Position numbers and translations under genes: made by a program | The notes under the pieces: model-generated | Databases searched by the model: none | What the model was told of the DNA's origin: nothing | The model's input: the letters and a program-made list of their open reading frames with translations, nothing else | Shown here: piece after piece, positions 1-7,527 of the stretch | How positions within the stretch are numbered: position 1 is the stretch's first letter | Layout of the letters: every line of letters begins with the position of its first letter | NCBI GenBank assembly: GCA_022826905.1 | Contig: JAJDUA010000024.1 | Location: 1 to 32,656, forward strand | Length of the DNA: 32,656 nt | Origin: Candidatus Dadabacteria bacterium | GTDB lineage: Bacteria; Desulfobacterota_D; UBA1144; Nemesobacterales; Nemesobacteraceae | Reading direction: 5' to 3'

Positions 1-2
1 TT

Positions 3-128
3 CTGCGCCAGGAGGTGAGCGCTTGGCAGAAGAGGCGCAACGAAAACGGAAGCGCAGTGGATTGGCGTTTTACGACGGAGGATGCAAGAATCAAGCTTAA
101 GTCATTATACCCGCCAGTGCAAAACTGA
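3..128 (+). mobile_element. IS630-family transposase, C-terminal end (cut by window start)
   Basis: An open frame entering from the left edge encodes about 41 residues and stops at 126-128. The tail contains DWRFTTEDARIKLKSLYP, which matches the C-terminal tail I know from IS630-type DDE transposases (a W-x-F-T-T-x-D-A-R-x-K-L pattern followed by LYP). The catalytic core lies outside the window, so activity cannot be judged. The element end should lie just after the stop, where TA dinucleotides at 134-135 and 137-138 are possible IS630 target sites. IS30-derived sequence begins immediately after, suggesting the IS630 copy landed in an IS30 remnant. Confidence 0.7.
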
Positions 129-138
129 TGCTGTACTA

Positions 139-634
139 GGCATTGTCTCGATCTGTTGTTCAACTTGTCCATAACTCTGTCCGCATCTTCCTGTGTCAGT
201 TTCCCGAAGTCCATTCCCTTTGAAAAGTACTGCCGTATAAATCCGTTTAAGTTCTCACAGGATCCCCGCTCCGGTGGTAAAGATGGGCGAAGTACCACTT
301 TGCCGAGAGCTCGTTTGAGAGTTCCTCACGCAACGCGAACTCCTTTCCGTTACTGCACGTGACAGTCTCGAGGCGCTTGCCCAATGGGTGCCGCTGCCTC
401 AAGTAAGGCGTAGACGCTATCGTGACTTACTCTAAGCCCTTTGTTTTGAGCAAGCCAGCAGCTTACCTGCTTGGGGCGATAGCCCCGTCGGCCTAGATTG
501 CGACTGAGTTCCCTGCTTGTGGTGGACTTGTATACCCTCAAGTGCCTCGCGGTCTGGGACTGGTTGTAACCCGCTTTGCGCAGGATGTAAATCTGGTATC
601 TTTGTTCCAGAGCAAGTTGCTTTGGTTTTCTCAT
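139..634 (-). pseudogene. IS30-family transposase remnant, internally deleted and frameshifted
   Basis: Read on the minus strand, the start at 634 has a good ribosome site (AAGGAGAG) and opens with an IS30-type helix-turn-helix N-terminus (LALEQRYQIYILRKAGYNQS, then TTSRELSRN and GYRPKQ). After about 75 residues the similarity jumps straight to the C-terminal half (SNGKEFALREELSNELSAKW). It then changes frame to ENLNGFIRQYFSKGMDFGKL and DRVMDKLNNRSRQCL before ending near 139. Most of the DDE domain is therefore missing, with at least one frameshift, and the usual DNGKEF aspartate reads as serine. This is a dead element. Its 3' end abuts the IS630 fragment. Family assignment rests on motif memory. 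Confidence 0.75.
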
Positions 635-677
635 TCAAACTCTCCTTTTGATCTATATCAAAAGTTGCGTTTCAAAC

Positions 678-706
678 TTGAAAACACGTTAAAAAAAATC
701 TATAAT
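678..706 (+). promoter_or_regulatory. sigma70-like promoter upstream of mreB
   Basis: TTGAAA at 678-683 and TATAAT at 701-706 are separated by exactly 17 bases. Transcription would start near 713, giving a leader of about 100 bases before mreB. The -35 box lies at or beside the expected outer end of the IS30 remnant, so the element may have contributed to it. Not tested experimentally. Confidence 0.6.
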
Positions 707-815
707 TTAAAAGTTAACTATTTGGCTGTGGATTAGCCTGTCTTAAAGGTGCATAAGGCGAATATTTCGGGTTTGACAATGCTTTAGCCTATAGAGAATG
801 AGGTAATTATAAATA

Positions 816-1856
816 ATGATACTGGACAAGTTTCTGGAATATTTTTCAAATGATCTGGCAATCGACCTCGGGACTGCGAACACCCTTGTATACCTTAAAG
901 GTAAAGGAATAGTGTCCAACGAACCGTCGGTGGTAGCCGTGCAACACATCCCGGGACAGAAATCAAGACTCATCGCTGTAGGCAAGCAGGCCAGGGAGAT
1001 GGTAGGAAGGACCCCTGAGTCGATTAAAGCCATAAGACCTCTTCGCGACGGTGTTATCGCTGATTTCGAAGCGGCACAGAAAATGATTGAGTATTTTATA
1101 AAAAAATCCAACGGCGATAAAAGAAGTTTTGTGCGCCCGAGAGTAATAATATCGGTTCCCCTTCAGATTACCGAGGTAGAGAAAAGAACCGTAAGAGAAT
1201 CAGCCGAGGCGGCGGGAGCCAGGAAAGTCTATCTCATTGAGGAAACAATGTGCGCCGCCATAGGGGCTGGGGTAGAAGTGGAGAAGCCTTCGGGCAACAT
1301 GGTGGTCGACATAGGAGGCGGTACTACGGGAATAGCCATTATCTCACTGTCCGGGATAGTTGTGAGCAAATCAATCAAGACCGGTGGAGACAAGATGGAT
1401 GAAGCCATACAACAGTGGCTAAGAAGAAATCACAACATAGTAATCGGATACAGGACAGCAGAAGAACTTAAAAAAAAGTTCTCTTCGCACCCGGAGATTA
1501 ACAGTTCCAGAAAAATGCAAATGAAAGTAACCGGAAGAAACAACATTTCCGGTGTTCCTTCAATGCTTACAATTGATATAGAAGAAATCCAAGAGGCGCT
1601 AGAAGAAACCATAAACCAGATAGTCGACGCGATTATGCAGACTTTGGAGATAACCCCGCCGGAACTCTCTGCAGATGTCTTTGAATCGGGAATAATACTA
1701 GCCGGAGGCGGCTCGCTCCTAAGAGGACTGAGCAACCGCATAGAGCAAAAAACCGGCATCCAGGTAAGAAGGGCCGAGCAGCCACTTGATTGCGTCGTTA
1801 TGGGCTCTGGAAAAGCTCTCGAAGATATAGATCTTCTAAACTCCGTCGCTATATAA
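816..1856 (+). CDS. mreB: Rod shape-determining protein MreB (actin homologue)
   Basis: This 346-residue protein is the bacterial actin that polymerises under the inner membrane and orients the elongation machinery. The N-terminal phosphate-binding loop NDLAIDLGTANTLVY (about residues 12-26), the second nucleotide motif MVVDIGGGTTGIAII (about 162-176) and the adenosine motif ILAGGGSLLRGL are all present. The length is normal for the family. The start is the ATG before MILDKFLEYF, preceded by a GAGG about 12 bases upstream. It is followed by a 280-base gap and then mreC, so it is separable from the rest of the elongasome genes, which have their own promoter-like sequence. Nothing is broken or missing. 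Confidence 0.97.
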   Translation: MILDKFLEYFSNDLAIDLGTANTLVYLKGKGIVSNEPSVVAVQHIPGQKSRLIAVGKQAREMVGRTPESIKAIRPLRDGVIADFEAAQKMIEYFIKKSNGDKRSFVRPRVIISVPLQITEVEKRTVRESAEAAGARKVYLIEETMCAAIGAGVEVEKPSGNMVVDIGGGTTGIAIISLSGIVVSKSIKTGGDKMDEAIQQWLRRNHNIVIGYRTAEELKKKFSSHPEINSSRKMQMKVTGRNNISGVPSMLTIDIEEIQEALEETINQIVDAIMQTLEITPPELSADVFESGIILAGGGSLLRGLSNRIEQKTGIQVRRAEQPLDCVVMGSGKALEDIDLLNSVAI

Positions 1857-1977
1857 ATTGTAAAAAGCCAGTGATATCGGGCAGATTCCATAATGTCTCG
1901 ATTATTGAGCCGCAAGTGCCGAATTCGGCCTTGTTCCGCATCTGCTTTAATACGAATTGATTTCCTGATTTTTTTCC

Positions 1978-2006
1978 TTGAAACCTAAATTGTTTTGTGT
2001 TATATT
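1978..2006 (+). promoter_or_regulatory. sigma70-like promoter for mreC-mreD-mrdA-rodA
   Basis: TTGAAA at 1978-1983 and TATATT at 2001-2006 have a 17-base spacer, inside the 280-base mreB-mreC gap. The predicted start near 2013 leaves a leader of about 120 bases. It would allow the mreC operon to be expressed independently of mreB. I see no other gene in the gap. Confidence 0.55.
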
Positions 2007-2136
2007 GGTTACGAGCAGTTTTTTGTTTTAGTGTTAAGTAGTTTCTTGCAGTGGCTGTCATTATAACGTGGATGATGGTCTGTTCCGTCGCTTGTGAGAA
2101 TCGTAATTAAGTATTTCCAACCGGAAGGAAAGCTTA

Positions 2137-2943
2137 ATGAAGAAGTTTTTTGGCAAAAATCAACTACTTCTGTCCTTTATCCTTATAATTGCTCTAACTA
2201 ACCTGTTGCCCGTCACTTTTGATCTGGCAAAGAAAGAAAACAATTACACAACAAAGTTGATGCTAAGCATCAACTACGGTTCCGGTGCTTTCGCAAATTA
2301 TGTCAAAGATGGCGTAAGATACTACTGGGACCATTATATTGACCTCGTCGATACAAGCGTTGAAAATTCCCGCCTGAAGGCTCAGCTACAGGAAATGGAA
2401 ACACAAGAGCTGATGCTAACGGAAATAAAGCTTGAGAATGAAAGGTTAAGAAGTCTTCTCAACTATAGAAACTCTTTTGAGGGGGAAGTGGTGGGAGCAA
2501 AGGTTATAGGTAGCAGTCCTTCGCTGGTGGGGCCCGGCTTCCTTATAGTAAATAAAGGATCATCTTCCGGAATAAATGAGGGGTCCCCGGTGGTTAACAA
2601 CGTCAGGGCTATAGGAACCATACACTCGGTAAACGAAAAAACCTCCTTGGTAATGCTAATGACAAATCCCTCAAGCATAGCGGATGCAATTGTACAAAGG
2701 AGCCGCACACGAGGCATAGTTGCTGGAGCGGGAAACCATTACGTTATGAAGTACATTGAGCAAGAGGAAGATATTATAGTCGGAGACAAAATCATATCGT
2801 CCGGAAAAGACAATGTTTTCCCGAAAAATATTGTTATAGGGACCGTAACAAGAATCGAGCCGGACAGAGGGCTTAAAAAAGCCATCATAAAACCGGTAAT
2901 CGATGTGAGCAGGGTTGAAGAGGTGCTCATACATCTCAATTAG
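2137..2943 (+). CDS. mreC: Rod shape-determining protein MreC
   Basis: The protein has 268 residues. MreC is a bitopic inner-membrane protein whose periplasmic beta domains bind PBP2 and activate the RodA-PBP2 synthase. The sequence shows a short cytoplasmic N-terminus, one membrane helix (about residues 10-26), a coiled-coil stretch (about 70-108, rich in E, L and K, containing LENERLRSLLNYRN) and the two-lobed beta domain with the family-typical VVGAKVIGSSPS and GIVAGAGNHYVMKYI segments. The start has a good AAGGAAA ribosome site. It is the first gene of the mreC-mreD-mrdA-rodA unit. Length and order are typical of Gram-negative rods. Confidence 0.95.
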   Translation: MKKFFGKNQLLLSFILIIALTNLLPVTFDLAKKENNYTTKLMLSINYGSGAFANYVKDGVRYYWDHYIDLVDTSVENSRLKAQLQEMETQELMLTEIKLENERLRSLLNYRNSFEGEVVGAKVIGSSPSLVGPGFLIVNKGSSSGINEGSPVVNNVRAIGTIHSVNEKTSLVMLMTNPSSIADAIVQRSRTRGIVAGAGNHYVMKYIEQEEDIIVGDKIISSGKDNVFPKNIVIGTVTRIEPDRGLKKAIIKPVIDVSRVEEVLIHLN

Positions 2944-2949
2944 CTCTCC

Positions 2950-2967
2950 CCAACTGAATCCAGTTGG
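2950..2967 (+). promoter_or_regulatory. Hairpin immediately before the mreD start
   Basis: CCAACTG (2950-2956) and CAGTTGG (2961-2967) form a perfect 7-bp stem with a four-base loop, ending three bases before the mreD ATG at 2971. No separate Shine-Dalgarno sequence is visible, and the only G pair near the start lies inside the stem. The hairpin could damp mreD translation or make it depend on mreC translation. No U-tract follows, so it is not a classical terminator. Confidence 0.5.
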
Positions 2968-2970
2968 AAT

Positions 2971-3477
2971 ATGATGAGAATAAATTTCTCTTTCCTTTTC
3001 TATCTATTCTGCTCTTTCCTTTTCATCGTTATCCAGACATCAGTAATCCCAACATCTTCTCTGGGCAAATTCACCCCTGATTTCAATCTGATCTTAATAA
3101 TCTGCCTAGCAATCAGGACCGAAATACCTTATCTGTTCACACTTGCCATGCTGAACGGGTTTTTAATGGATGTTTTTTCGGCCGGAGCTTTGGGGCTCCA
3201 TACGGTCACCAGATTCGCCGTGTTTCTCACTCTGCGAGTGAGCATGCACAACCTTAGTTACAACCGCAACAACCCCGTTTTACTCCCTCTGGCGCTTTTT
3301 ATAGGAAGCCTACTCATGCACTTGCTGCTACTGATATTGCTTCTGCTTAAACAAGATAGCGGACAGATAGCATTTCTCAGTCTTGAGCTAGCTTTCTATC
3401 AGGCTATCATTAATACAGTGGTCGGCGTTCCGATAATAATGCTTCTGAGGAAACTGGATGGGATTCCTAAAACATAG
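2971..3477 (+). CDS. mreD: Rod shape-determining protein MreD
   Basis: A 168-residue, very hydrophobic protein with about five predicted membrane helices, spread from the N-terminus (FSFLFYLFCSFLFIVIQTSV) to the C-terminus. MreD is the integral-membrane partner of MreC in the elongasome. The segment LGKFTPDFNLILIICLAIRT followed by GFLMDVFSAGALGLHT is characteristic of the family, where a short D-x-x-S-x-x-x-x-G motif follows a membrane helix. It sits 27 bases after mreC, across a hairpin, and its 3' end overlaps the PBP2 gene by 20 bases. Primary sequence is poorly conserved in this family, so order in the operon supports the call. Confidence 0.9.
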   Translation: MMRINFSFLFYLFCSFLFIVIQTSVIPTSSLGKFTPDFNLILIICLAIRTEIPYLFTLAMLNGFLMDVFSAGALGLHTVTRFAVFLTLRVSMHNLSYNRNNPVLLPLALFIGSLLMHLLLLILLLLKQDSGQIAFLSLELAFYQAIINTVVGVPIIMLLRKLDGIPKT

Positions 3478-5260
3478 ATTCACAATAGTCTTCTCCATGA
3501 TTGTGCTGTTTTTTCTCGTCTTCTCGGCTAGGTTGTTTTACCTCCAGATATATAAGGGTGAGGAATACAGAAATTTTTCGGAAAAAAATATCCTGAGGGC
3601 GCTTGAACTTCCTGCACCAAGGGGACGCATTTTCGATAGAAACGGCGAAAAAATCCTCTATAACAAACCGTCTTTTAACATACGAATATTTCCGAGAGAA
3701 GTAACAGATGTCGAGGATCTCGCAGAAAATCTTGCGGGGATAGTAAACATTCCAGAAAAAGAACTTCTGAAAAAACTTCGAGAAATAGCAAGTCTCAAAA
3801 GTTTCTATCCCGTCACAATCGCCAAGGACATAAGCAGGGAAGAGCTTCTTCTGGTTGAGAAAAGCAAGGAAGCGCTAGAGGGCATGTTTCTTGAAGTGGG
3901 GCACAAGAGAGTTTATCCGCATGGAGAGGCAGCCGCCGTACTTCTTGGATACATAGGAATCGCTGACGCAGAAGAGGTAAAAACCTACAGTCAGGTCAAG
4001 GCAGGGAACAAATTCGGGAAAATGGGTGTTGAAAAAGTCTTTGACAGCGAGCTCAGAGGAATAAACGGTCTTGAATACGTCATGGTAGACGCGCACGGAA
4101 AAGTGATCTCAGAATCTGTTGACACACTATTGCCAACCCGCAAGAACAGGGAAATGGTTCCGGGAAAAGATATACACCTCACCATTGACGCGCAACTGCA
4201 GAAGGTCGCTTATGAAGCTCTGGGCAAAGAAAAAGGGGCCATAGTGGCAATGGACGTAAAAAGCGGAGAAATTCTTGCAATGGTAAGTCGTCCATCCTAC
4301 CGTCCTGAGCACATATCCAAGGAACTTTTTCCTGACCAAAAAAGAATAAAAAAGAAAGAATCTTTTTCCCTTCTAAACCGCTCAACCCAAGGAACCTATC
4401 CACCCGGGTCAGTACTCAAAATAATCACAGCCTTTGCACTGCTAGAGGAAAAGACCGCTGATCCAAAGTCGTCCGTACACTGCCCGGGTCATTATTTCAT
4501 AAACAAGAAACGTTTTAACTGCTGGCGTAAAGAAGGGCATGGGCATATGGATCTCCACAAAGCGATTGTCGAATCATGTGACGTATACTTCTACGAACTT
4601 TCCCTGAAGCTTGGTGTTGACGGCCTCTACCCCTACCTGAAGAAATTCGGACTTGGAGAAAGAACCGGCATAGCTCTACCCGAGAAACGGGGAGTGAGCC
4701 CATCCAAGACATGGAAAAGAAAGCACCTGAAAGAACCTTGGTACCCGGGTGAAACTGCAATTCTGGCGATAGGTCAGGGATACGTTACCGTAACCCCTCT
4801 TCAGATAAGTGTTATGACCTCAGCAATAGCAAACGGAGGCATTATAGTCAAACCGAAGATAAGAAAAACGGATGAAAAAGAACCATTCCGGATACCCGGA
4901 GCAACTCAGCGCCTTGACGCAAAGTCAGTATCCTTTCTCAAAAAAGCACTTTACGGTGCCGTAAACGAACACCGGGGTACCGGGATTTACGCAAGATCAA
5001 AAATCACGTCCGTCTCGGGTAAGACGGGTACGGCTCAGGTTGTCTCGGCAAAATTCGAGTCGACCAAAAAACGGTTTCAGGACCACGCCTGGTTCACATC
5101 CTACGCACCGTCGGATTCGGCGGAGATATCCGTAACCGTTCTGGTTGAAAACGGAGGAAGCGGAAGCGTGGCCGCGGCCCCGATAGCAAAAGAAATCATC
5201 GAAACCTATTTCAGGCTCAAGAAGGAACGAGATGAAGCTCGAATTGCCAAATCTGAGTAG
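3458..5260 (+). CDS. mrdA: Penicillin-binding protein 2 (peptidoglycan DD-transpeptidase)
   Basis: This 600-residue protein is the elongasome transpeptidase that crosslinks new side-wall peptidoglycan in the periplasm. It has an N-terminal membrane anchor (about residues 9-30), the class B dimerisation/pedestal region beginning LPAPRGRIFDRNG (about 51-63), and a transpeptidase domain. The acyl-serine motif is PGSVLK with S318 and K321. The second motif is S373-C-D375, the SxD form usual in PBP2. The third is K522-T-G-T525. The start overlaps mreD by 20 bases, and the end overlaps rodA by 29 bases, consistent with translational coupling and with the PBP2-RodA pair working as one synthase. All catalytic motifs are intact. 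Confidence 0.96.
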   Translation: MGFLKHRFTIVFSMIVLFFLVFSARLFYLQIYKGEEYRNFSEKNILRALELPAPRGRIFDRNGEKILYNKPSFNIRIFPREVTDVEDLAENLAGIVNIPEKELLKKLREIASLKSFYPVTIAKDISREELLLVEKSKEALEGMFLEVGHKRVYPHGEAAAVLLGYIGIADAEEVKTYSQVKAGNKFGKMGVEKVFDSELRGINGLEYVMVDAHGKVISESVDTLLPTRKNREMVPGKDIHLTIDAQLQKVAYEALGKEKGAIVAMDVKSGEILAMVSRPSYRPEHISKELFPDQKRIKKKESFSLLNRSTQGTYPPGSVLKIITAFALLEEKTADPKSSVHCPGHYFINKKRFNCWRKEGHGHMDLHKAIVESCDVYFYELSLKLGVDGLYPYLKKFGLGERTGIALPEKRGVSPSKTWKRKHLKEPWYPGETAILAIGQGYVTVTPLQISVMTSAIANGGIIVKPKIRKTDEKEPFRIPGATQRLDAKSVSFLKKALYGAVNEHRGTGIYARSKITSVSGKTGTAQVVSAKFESTKKRFQDHAWFTSYAPSDSAEISVTVLVENGGSGSVAAAPIAKEIIETYFRLKKERDEARIAKSE

Positions 5261-6314
5261 ATACTCCTGGCTGTTGGTGTTAACCGCTTTGCTTTGCTTA
5301 GCGGGACTAATGAATCTCTACAGCATCTCTCTGCTGGAGGGATTAGGTGCATTCAAGAAACAACTCGTATGGATTCTCGCGGGATTTTTGACTGTGGCGA
5401 TTATTAGTTACTTAAGACCCCTTACGCTGAAAAACCACTCGATTACTTTCTACATGTTTTTCCTTGTGTTGCTGGGGTTGATTTTCGTATTCGGAAAAAC
5501 GGTATCGGGGTCCAGGAGTTGGTTCCAGATAGGTCCGATCTCCGCTCAGCCTTCCGAGTTTATTAAAATCGGAGTAATAATGATGCTTGCTAATTACTAT
5601 GCAACCGAGGTAACCGCAAAAGAAAATTACAATTTGGTAGAACTTCTCAAGCCTGTAGCTCTTCTGCTTGTTCCTACCGCAGCAGTAATTGCTCAGCCTG
5701 ACATGGGAACCGCAATTACCATTCTTCTCATAGGTTCGAGTGTCATTCTGTTTCTGGGAATCAGCAGAAACGCACTGCTTAAAATAATAATCGTAGTGCT
5801 GATATCTATGGTGCCGACCTGGCATCTTCTGATCAAAGACTACCAGAAGGAGAGAATATATTCCTTCATGGACACTTCCACTGATCCTTTTGGTATTAGC
5901 TACAACTCGATTCAGTCCCAGATTGCGATAGGTTCCGGCATGGGTTACGGAAAAGGTTTTTCTCTGGGTTCGCAGTCTAACCTGAATTTTCTTCCCGCAC
6001 ACCATACGGATTTTGCGTTTTCGGTGATTTCCGAGGAATGGGGATTTCGGGGAGCAGTGTTCATCCTTCTTCTGTATTTCTCCATAATCCTTTTTATCCT
6101 CAATACCGCAACGTCTCTAGAAGATCGCTTCTCGATGATCGCATGCTTTGGAATCGCGGCCATGTTCTTCTGGCACGCCGTGATAAATATCGCTATGATA
6201 ACGGGACTTCTGCCGATCATCGGAACTCCTCTTTTTTTCATCAGTTACGGCGGTTCTTCAACCCTCACGGCCTTTATCGGAATCGGTATAGTTCTTTGCC
6301 TGAGAAAAAAATAA
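5232..6314 (+). CDS. rodA: Peptidoglycan glycosyltransferase RodA (SEDS family)
   Basis: A 360-residue polytopic membrane protein of the SEDS family, which polymerises lipid II into glycan strands together with PBP2. Recognisable family signatures are GSRSWFQIGPISAQPSEFIK (about residues 92-111), AQPDMGTAITILLI (about 155-168, with the conserved aspartate), the periplasmic-loop stretch NFLPAHHTDFAFSVISEEWG and the C-terminal PLFFISYGGSSTL. Helices are distributed along the whole length. The ATG lies inside the end of mrdA, so the gene is coupled to it. It is the last gene of the block, and a gap of about 370 bases follows. Confidence 0.96.
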   Translation: MKLELPNLSRYSWLLVLTALLCLAGLMNLYSISLLEGLGAFKKQLVWILAGFLTVAIISYLRPLTLKNHSITFYMFFLVLLGLIFVFGKTVSGSRSWFQIGPISAQPSEFIKIGVIMMLANYYATEVTAKENYNLVELLKPVALLLVPTAAVIAQPDMGTAITILLIGSSVILFLGISRNALLKIIIVVLISMVPTWHLLIKDYQKERIYSFMDTSTDPFGISYNSIQSQIAIGSGMGYGKGFSLGSQSNLNFLPAHHTDFAFSVISEEWGFRGAVFILLLYFSIILFILNTATSLEDRFSMIACFGIAAMFFWHAVINIAMITGLLPIIGTPLFFISYGGSSTLTAFIGIGIVLCLRKK

Positions 6315-6391
6315 ATCAGACATGCTCCGTTTGCTGGCATACAGATAAAGAGAATCCAAAACCCAGGCACGGTTCGTTCCTGTTGCGGCCA

Positions 6392-6410
6392 CGTGTCCAA
6401 CGCGGACACG
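6392..6410 (+). terminator. Possible rodA-distal stem-loop
   Basis: CGTGTCC (6392-6398) and GGACACG (6404-6410) form a perfect 7-bp, GC-rich stem with a five-base loop, about 80 bases after rodA. There is no T-tract on either side, so it could be a weak or factor-dependent terminator, an mRNA-stabilising 3' structure or part of an unknown RNA. Confidence 0.3.
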
Positions 6411-6551
6411 AACACGGCAATTAACATAAAGTATCTGGGATGGCGCAACTGCACGGAGGGTTCTGGTATTAGCACAGTCCCCCGATGAACCGTGAAATTG
6501 ATGCGAGCCTGCCCTATGGGTAACCAGTTACATACATCCCCCAACGAATTC

Positions 6552-6579
6552 TTGACAGGGAATTAACATCAGATAGAAT
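6552..6579 (+). promoter_or_regulatory. sigma70-like promoter of the sco-cox operon
   Basis: TTGACA at 6552-6557 and TAGAAT at 6574-6579 are separated by 16 bases. Transcription would begin near 6586, with about 100 bases of leader before sco. It is the only strong promoter-like sequence I find before the seven-gene oxidase block. Confidence 0.6.
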
Positions 6580-6683
6580 CTACGCCTATTTGAGGCGCGG
6601 GAACGGAAAAAATTCCTCTTCCCATGCAAATCTTAAAACAATTATTTTCATTTTAGAAAAACAGCCAGAAAACGGCTCCTTTC

Positions 6684-7502
6684 ATGTGGAGGTTCTTCAT
6701 TTTTCTCAGTGTTATGTATATCTCAAGCACGGTTCCGGCTATCTTTACATCAGATGTTCATGCACTTTCTAACGTAAACGACGTAAAAGAGATAGGCTTT
6801 GATGAGAAACTTGCATCTTCCATAGATCTTGACACGGAATTTCGCAGCGAAAGCGGTGAAATGGTGAATATTTCCTCTTTCTTCGGGCAGAACAAACCGG
6901 TGGTTCTGAGTCTTGCCTACTTCACATGCCCAAGGCTCTGCCTTCTTGGGACAGACGGAGTTCTTGAAGTCATAAATCAGCTAGACTCCTTCAGGCCGGG
7001 CAAGGACTACACAGTGGTGACCGTAAGCTTTGACCCAGAGGAGCCCCTTGATGCTATCGGCGAGAAGGCCGCAAGATACAAAAAAGCGCTCGCGGGCGGA
7101 ACTGAGGAAGCCGAAAACTGGCACTTCTTAACGACAACGGCGGAAAACATACTGAGGCTTACCGATTCAGTGGGATTCCGCTTCAAAAAAGACGGTGAGG
7201 AGTTCGCTCATCCTTCGGGAATAGTCATACTCACACCGAATGGGATAATCTCGCGATATCTCTACGGAGTTCAGTATGACCCCCGTAACTTCAAATTATC
7301 CCTAATAGAAGCTTCTGAGGGAAAGATAGGTTCCTCAGAATTGCTTAATAAAGTGCTTATGTTCTGTTATCAGTTTGACCCTGTGGGGAAAAGATATGCG
7401 CTTGCCGCTCTTAACGTCGTCAAGGCGGGAGGAGTGGTAACCCTTACGGTTCTCGTAGCGTTTCTCTGCCTGATGTGGAGAAGAGAGAGAAAAACCCATT
7501 AA
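6684..7502 (+). CDS. SCO1/SenC-family copper chaperone for cytochrome oxidase
   Basis: A 272-residue, membrane-anchored thioredoxin-fold protein. SCO proteins bind copper and help load or reduce the CuA centre of oxidase subunit II. The copper-binding CxxxC is present in YFTCPRLCLLG (C82 and C86), and the distal histidine ligand is H176 in EFAHPSGIVIL. An N-terminal hydrophobic stretch (about residues 3-20) is a signal peptide or anchor. A C-terminal helix (about 236-260) followed by RRERKTH provides a second membrane anchor, an arrangement seen in several SCO homologues beside cox genes. No good ribosome site precedes the ATG. A GGAGG falls just inside the reading frame, so the exact start is uncertain. 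It leads the oxidase operon. Confidence 0.9.
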   Translation: MWRFFIFLSVMYISSTVPAIFTSDVHALSNVNDVKEIGFDEKLASSIDLDTEFRSESGEMVNISSFFGQNKPVVLSLAYFTCPRLCLLGTDGVLEVINQLDSFRPGKDYTVVTVSFDPEEPLDAIGEKAARYKKALAGGTEEAENWHFLTTTAENILRLTDSVGFRFKKDGEEFAHPSGIVILTPNGIISRYLYGVQYDPRNFKLSLIEASEGKIGSSELLNKVLMFCYQFDPVGKRYALAALNVVKAGGVVTLTVLVAFLCLMWRRERKTH

Positions 7503-7527
7503 TTATTGCGGAGGTTGTAAATCATAA

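Larger units (their letters stand above)
6315..6683. other. Gap between rodA and the oxidase operon, no recognised gene
   Basis: No convincing gene occupies this stretch. It holds a 7-bp perfect stem-loop (6392-6410), the promoter of the sco-cox operon (6552-6579), and small stem-loops around 6583-6597 and just before the sco start. A plus-strand ATG at 6485 reads only about 12 codons, and a one-base change of frame extends it through GNQLHTSPNEFLTGN. This hints at a decayed reading frame or a structured RNA, but I cannot name it. Confidence 0.4.

Noticed and set aside
773-778. TTGACA close to mreB as its main promoter
   Set aside because: No -10 hexamer at an acceptable distance. The TTGAAA-N17-TATAAT at 678-706 is far better.
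1849-2061. 70-codon minus-strand frame in the mreB-mreC gap
   Set aside because: No ribosome site, low-complexity composition, and it overlaps the mreC promoter. Treated as chance.
5412-6005. 197-codon minus-strand frame inside rodA
   Set aside because: Shadow of the clearly coding rodA frame, with no family features.
6245-6544. 99-codon minus-strand frame overlapping the end of rodA
   Set aside because: Its hydrophobic part is the shadow of other sequence, it lacks a ribosome site, and it runs antisense into rodA. No family resemblance.
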